Source: Methylophilus sp. (GTDB taxonomy: Bacteria > Pseudomonadota > Gammaproteobacteria > Burkholderiales > Methylophilaceae). Taken from it: a stretch of 6,728 bases of DNA. The position numbers and the translations under genes were made by a program. Location: positions 1 through 6,728 of the forward strand of contig JAIXZQ010000128.1 of NCBI GenBank assembly GCA_027489475.1, given 5' to 3'. Below, in pieces: positions 5,099 through 6,728 of this stretch. The stretch's first letter is position 1. The number at the start of each line of letters is the position of its first letter. The notes below the pieces were generated by a model. That model worked only from the letters and a program-made list of their open reading frames with translations, did not search any database and was not told the origin of the DNA.

Positions 5099-6047
5099 CC
5101 CACAACTCAATACGCAAGGCCAGCTACAACATCTGCTCAGCATCGAAGGGCTGCCAAAACGTATCCTCAATGAAATTTTGGATACCGCAGAAAACTTTGT
5201 AGGCGTCGCCGAGCGCGAAGTCAAAAAAGTGCCTTTGCTGCGTGGCAAAACGGTGTGCAATATCTTTTTTGAAAATAGTACCCGAACCCGCACCACCTTT
5301 GAAATCGCCGCCAAACGCCTGTCTGCTGATGTGCTGAATTTAAATGTCAGCACCTCATCGCAATCCAAAGGCGAAACCATTTTGGATACGGTGAATAACC
5401 TGATTGCCATGCATGCCGATATATTTGTGGTACGTCACCAGCAAAGTGGCGCTGCGCACTTTATTGCGCAACACGTGCCGCCGCATATCAGCGTCATCAA
5501 CGCCGGGGATGGCCGCCATGCCCACCCTACGCAAGGACTGCTGGACGTATTTACCATTCGTAAGTACAAGCCTGAACTGCACAACCTACGGGTGGCGATA
5601 GTCGGTGACGTCTTGCACTCACGGGTGGCGCGCAGTGAAATCCATGCCTTGACCACCTTAGGAGTGCCTGAAATCCGTGTCATTGCACCGCTTACCTTGT
5701 TACCCACCGATGTTGAGAAACTGGGAGTACAGGTATTCCACAACATGGAGCACGGCTTAAAAGACGTGGATGTGGTGATGATGCTGCGCCTGCAAAACGA
5801 ACGGATGTCGGGTGCATTGCTGCCCAGCTCACAAGAATTTTTTCAAACCTTTGGCCTCACCCCTGAGCGCTTAGCGCTGGCGCGGCCGGATGCCATCGTC
5901 ATGCACCCCGGCCCGATGAACCGCGGGGTGGAGATAGACTCTGCCGTGGCGGATGGCCGCCAGTCTGTGATATTGCCGCAAGTCACTTATGGCATTGCAG
6001 TACGCATGGCGGTCATGGCACTGCTGGGAGGAGGAAACGCCGCATGA
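5091..6047 (+). CDS. pyrB: Aspartate carbamoyltransferase catalytic subunit
   Basis: Catalyses the committed step of pyrimidine synthesis, carbamoyl phosphate plus aspartate to N-carbamoyl-aspartate. The 318-residue protein has a normal full length. The carbamoyl-phosphate site is [13 protein letters not shown] (59-71), followed by the SKGET loop (92-96) supplied to the neighbouring subunit's active site. Then come [10 protein letters not shown] (139-148, catalytic His at 145), the aspartate-domain loop MMLRLQNER (230-238) and MHPGPMNRG (271-279). No key residue is missing. No pyrI regulatory-subunit gene follows. Instead, a noncatalytic dihydroorotase homologue overlaps its 3' end as ATGA, which points to a Pseudomonas-like class A dodecamer of PyrB and PyrC'. 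The ATG lies inside pyrR (eight-base overlap) with GGGAG nine bases upstream. Confidence 0.97.
   Translation: MYNPQLNTQGQLQHLLSIEGLPKRILNEILDTAENFVGVAEREVKKVPLLRGKTVCNIFFENSTRTRTTFEIAAKRLSADVLNLNVSTSSQSKGETILDTVNNLIAMHADIFVVRHQQSGAAHFIAQHVPPHISVINAGDGRHAHPTQGLLDVFTIRKYKPELHNLRVAIVGDVLHSRVARSEIHALTTLGVPEIRVIAPLTLLPTDVEKLGVQVFHNMEHGLKDVDVVMMLRLQNERMSGALLPSSQEFFQTFGLTPERLALARPDAIVMHPGPMNRGVEIDSAVADGRQSVILPQVTYGIAVRMAVMALLGGGNAA
6026..6036 (+). promoter_or_regulatory. Purine-rich Shine-Dalgarno site for pyrC'
   Basis: GGGAGGAGGAA inside the pyrB 3' end lies seven bases before the ATG at 6044. It offers two overlapping GGAGG/GAGG registers and is among the strongest ribosome-binding sites in the window. 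This would fit near-stoichiometric synthesis of PyrB and PyrC', together with coupling through the ATGA overlap. Confidence 0.65.
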
Positions 6048-6728
6048 ACGTGTTAATTAAACAAGGCCGCGTATTAGATGCCAGCCAATCACTCGACCAA
6101 GTGACTGATGTGTATATCAGCCAAGGCCGTATTGCCGCGATTGGCCAAGCGCCCGCAGGGTTTGTTGCCGACCAAACTTTAGAGGCACAAGGTAAATGGG
6201 TTTTACCCGGCTTGGTAGACTTGTGCGCACGTTTGCGCGAGCCCGGCAGTGAATACAAAGCCACCTTGCTCAGTGAGCTGCGCGCCGCCATGGCAGGCGG
6301 CGTCACCAGCTTGGCGTGTCCACCAGACACCGACCCGGTGCTCGACGAACCGGGATTGGTCGAAATGCTTAAACATCGCGCCAAGTCACAGGCATTAGCG
6401 CACGTCTACCCTTTAGGTGCAGTTACCCGTCAACTGCAAGGCCAGTTGCTCACCGAAATGTATGCACTGACGGCCGCCGGTTGTGTGGGCTTCTCACAGG
6501 CGGATGAAGCCATCGTCGATACGCAGGTGTTGTGGCGTGCTTTTGAATATGCCGCAACGTTTGGCTACACCTTGTTTATGCGCGCTGAAGACCCCTATCT
6601 GGCCAAAAATGGGGTGGCGCATCATGCCGAAATCGCTTCTCGGCTGGGGTTAAAAGGGATTCCCGCCGCGGCAGAGAGCATCGCATTGCAAACCATGTTG
6701 CGGGTGGCACAAGCCACCGGCGCACGCT
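6044..6728 (+). CDS. pyrC': Noncatalytic dihydroorotase-like protein PyrC' (3' end cut by window edge)
   Basis: The frame is open from the ATG at 6044 to the right edge, giving 228 residues of a family usually about 420 long. It is an amidohydrolase of the dihydroorotase family: [11 protein letters not shown] (50-60), LREPGSEYK (64-72), [19 protein letters not shown] (85-103), an AGCVGFS block (145-151) and AEDPYL (181-186). The metal-binding HxH of active enzymes (DxHxHLREPG) is replaced by C61-A-R63. The His before the ED of the later HxED block is R180. CPPDT stands where active enzymes have MPNT. It should therefore not hydrolyse dihydroorotate. Inactive homologues of this kind, encoded right after pyrB in pseudomonads, are structural partners needed for aspartate transcarbamoylase assembly, and I infer the same role here. 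An active pyrC should be encoded elsewhere. It overlaps pyrB by ATGA. Confidence 0.92.
   Translation, partial: MNVLIKQGRVLDASQSLDQVTDVYISQGRIAAIGQAPAGFVADQTLEAQGKWVLPGLVDLCARLREPGSEYKATLLSELRAAMAGGVTSLACPPDTDPVLDEPGLVEMLKHRAKSQALAHVYPLGAVTRQLQGQLLTEMYALTAAGCVGFSQADEAIVDTQVLWRAFEYAATFGYTLFMRAEDPYLAKNGVAHHAEIASRLGLKGIPAAAESIALQTMLRVAQATGAR

Overview
The window reads as chromosomal housekeeping DNA from a betaproteobacterium. A methylotroph of the Methylophilaceae type is my best guess, but only by inference from the moderate GC content and the gene content (a ribB gene with a degenerate GTP cyclohydrolase II tail, and the order yqgE-ruvX-pyrR-pyrB-pyrC'). I see no insertion sequence, prophage, CRISPR array, tRNA or rRNA.

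Layout. Two genes lie on the minus strand at the left. One is an atypical extended-SDR 'epimerase' of the YeeZ type, starting at 764 and running off the left edge. The other is a Nudix hydrolase of the ADP-ribose pyrophosphatase type (1519 down to 902). A 199-bp divergent spacer (1520-1718) separates them from a head-to-tail run of seven plus-strand genes that fills the rest of the window: riboflavin synthase (ribE), DHBP synthase with a RibA-like tail (ribBA, RibBX type), yqgE/algH, ruvX, pyrR, pyrB, and a right-truncated noncatalytic dihydroorotase homologue (pyrC').

The seven genes are very tightly packed. Five of the six junctions overlap (13, 4, 8, 8 and 4 nt) and the sixth is a 12-nt gap (ruvX-pyrR). 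No terminator is visible between them, so they most likely form one transcription unit with translational coupling. The only promoter I can suggest is an extended -10 motif directly before ribE, placed so that the transcript would start at or very near the ribE ATG, which has no Shine-Dalgarno sequence.

How the genes work together. RibE and the RibB domain supply two riboflavin steps. ribA, ribD and ribH must lie elsewhere, because the RibA-like domain here has lost its zinc ligands and catalytic arginine. PyrB and PyrC' are expected to form a Pseudomonas-like aspartate transcarbamoylase complex in which PyrC' is structural: three of the usual dihydroorotase metal-ligand positions are substituted, so an active dihydroorotase should be encoded elsewhere. 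PyrR is a PRPP-binding regulator/uracil phosphoribosyltransferase homologue without an attenuator-length leader of its own. YqgE and RuvX are the small conserved genes commonly found next to pyrRBC in this group. I found no clearly undescribed system. The items most worth a second look are the predicted leaderless ribE transcript, the two 'dead enzyme' domains in one operon, and PyrR sitting mid-operon without a leader.
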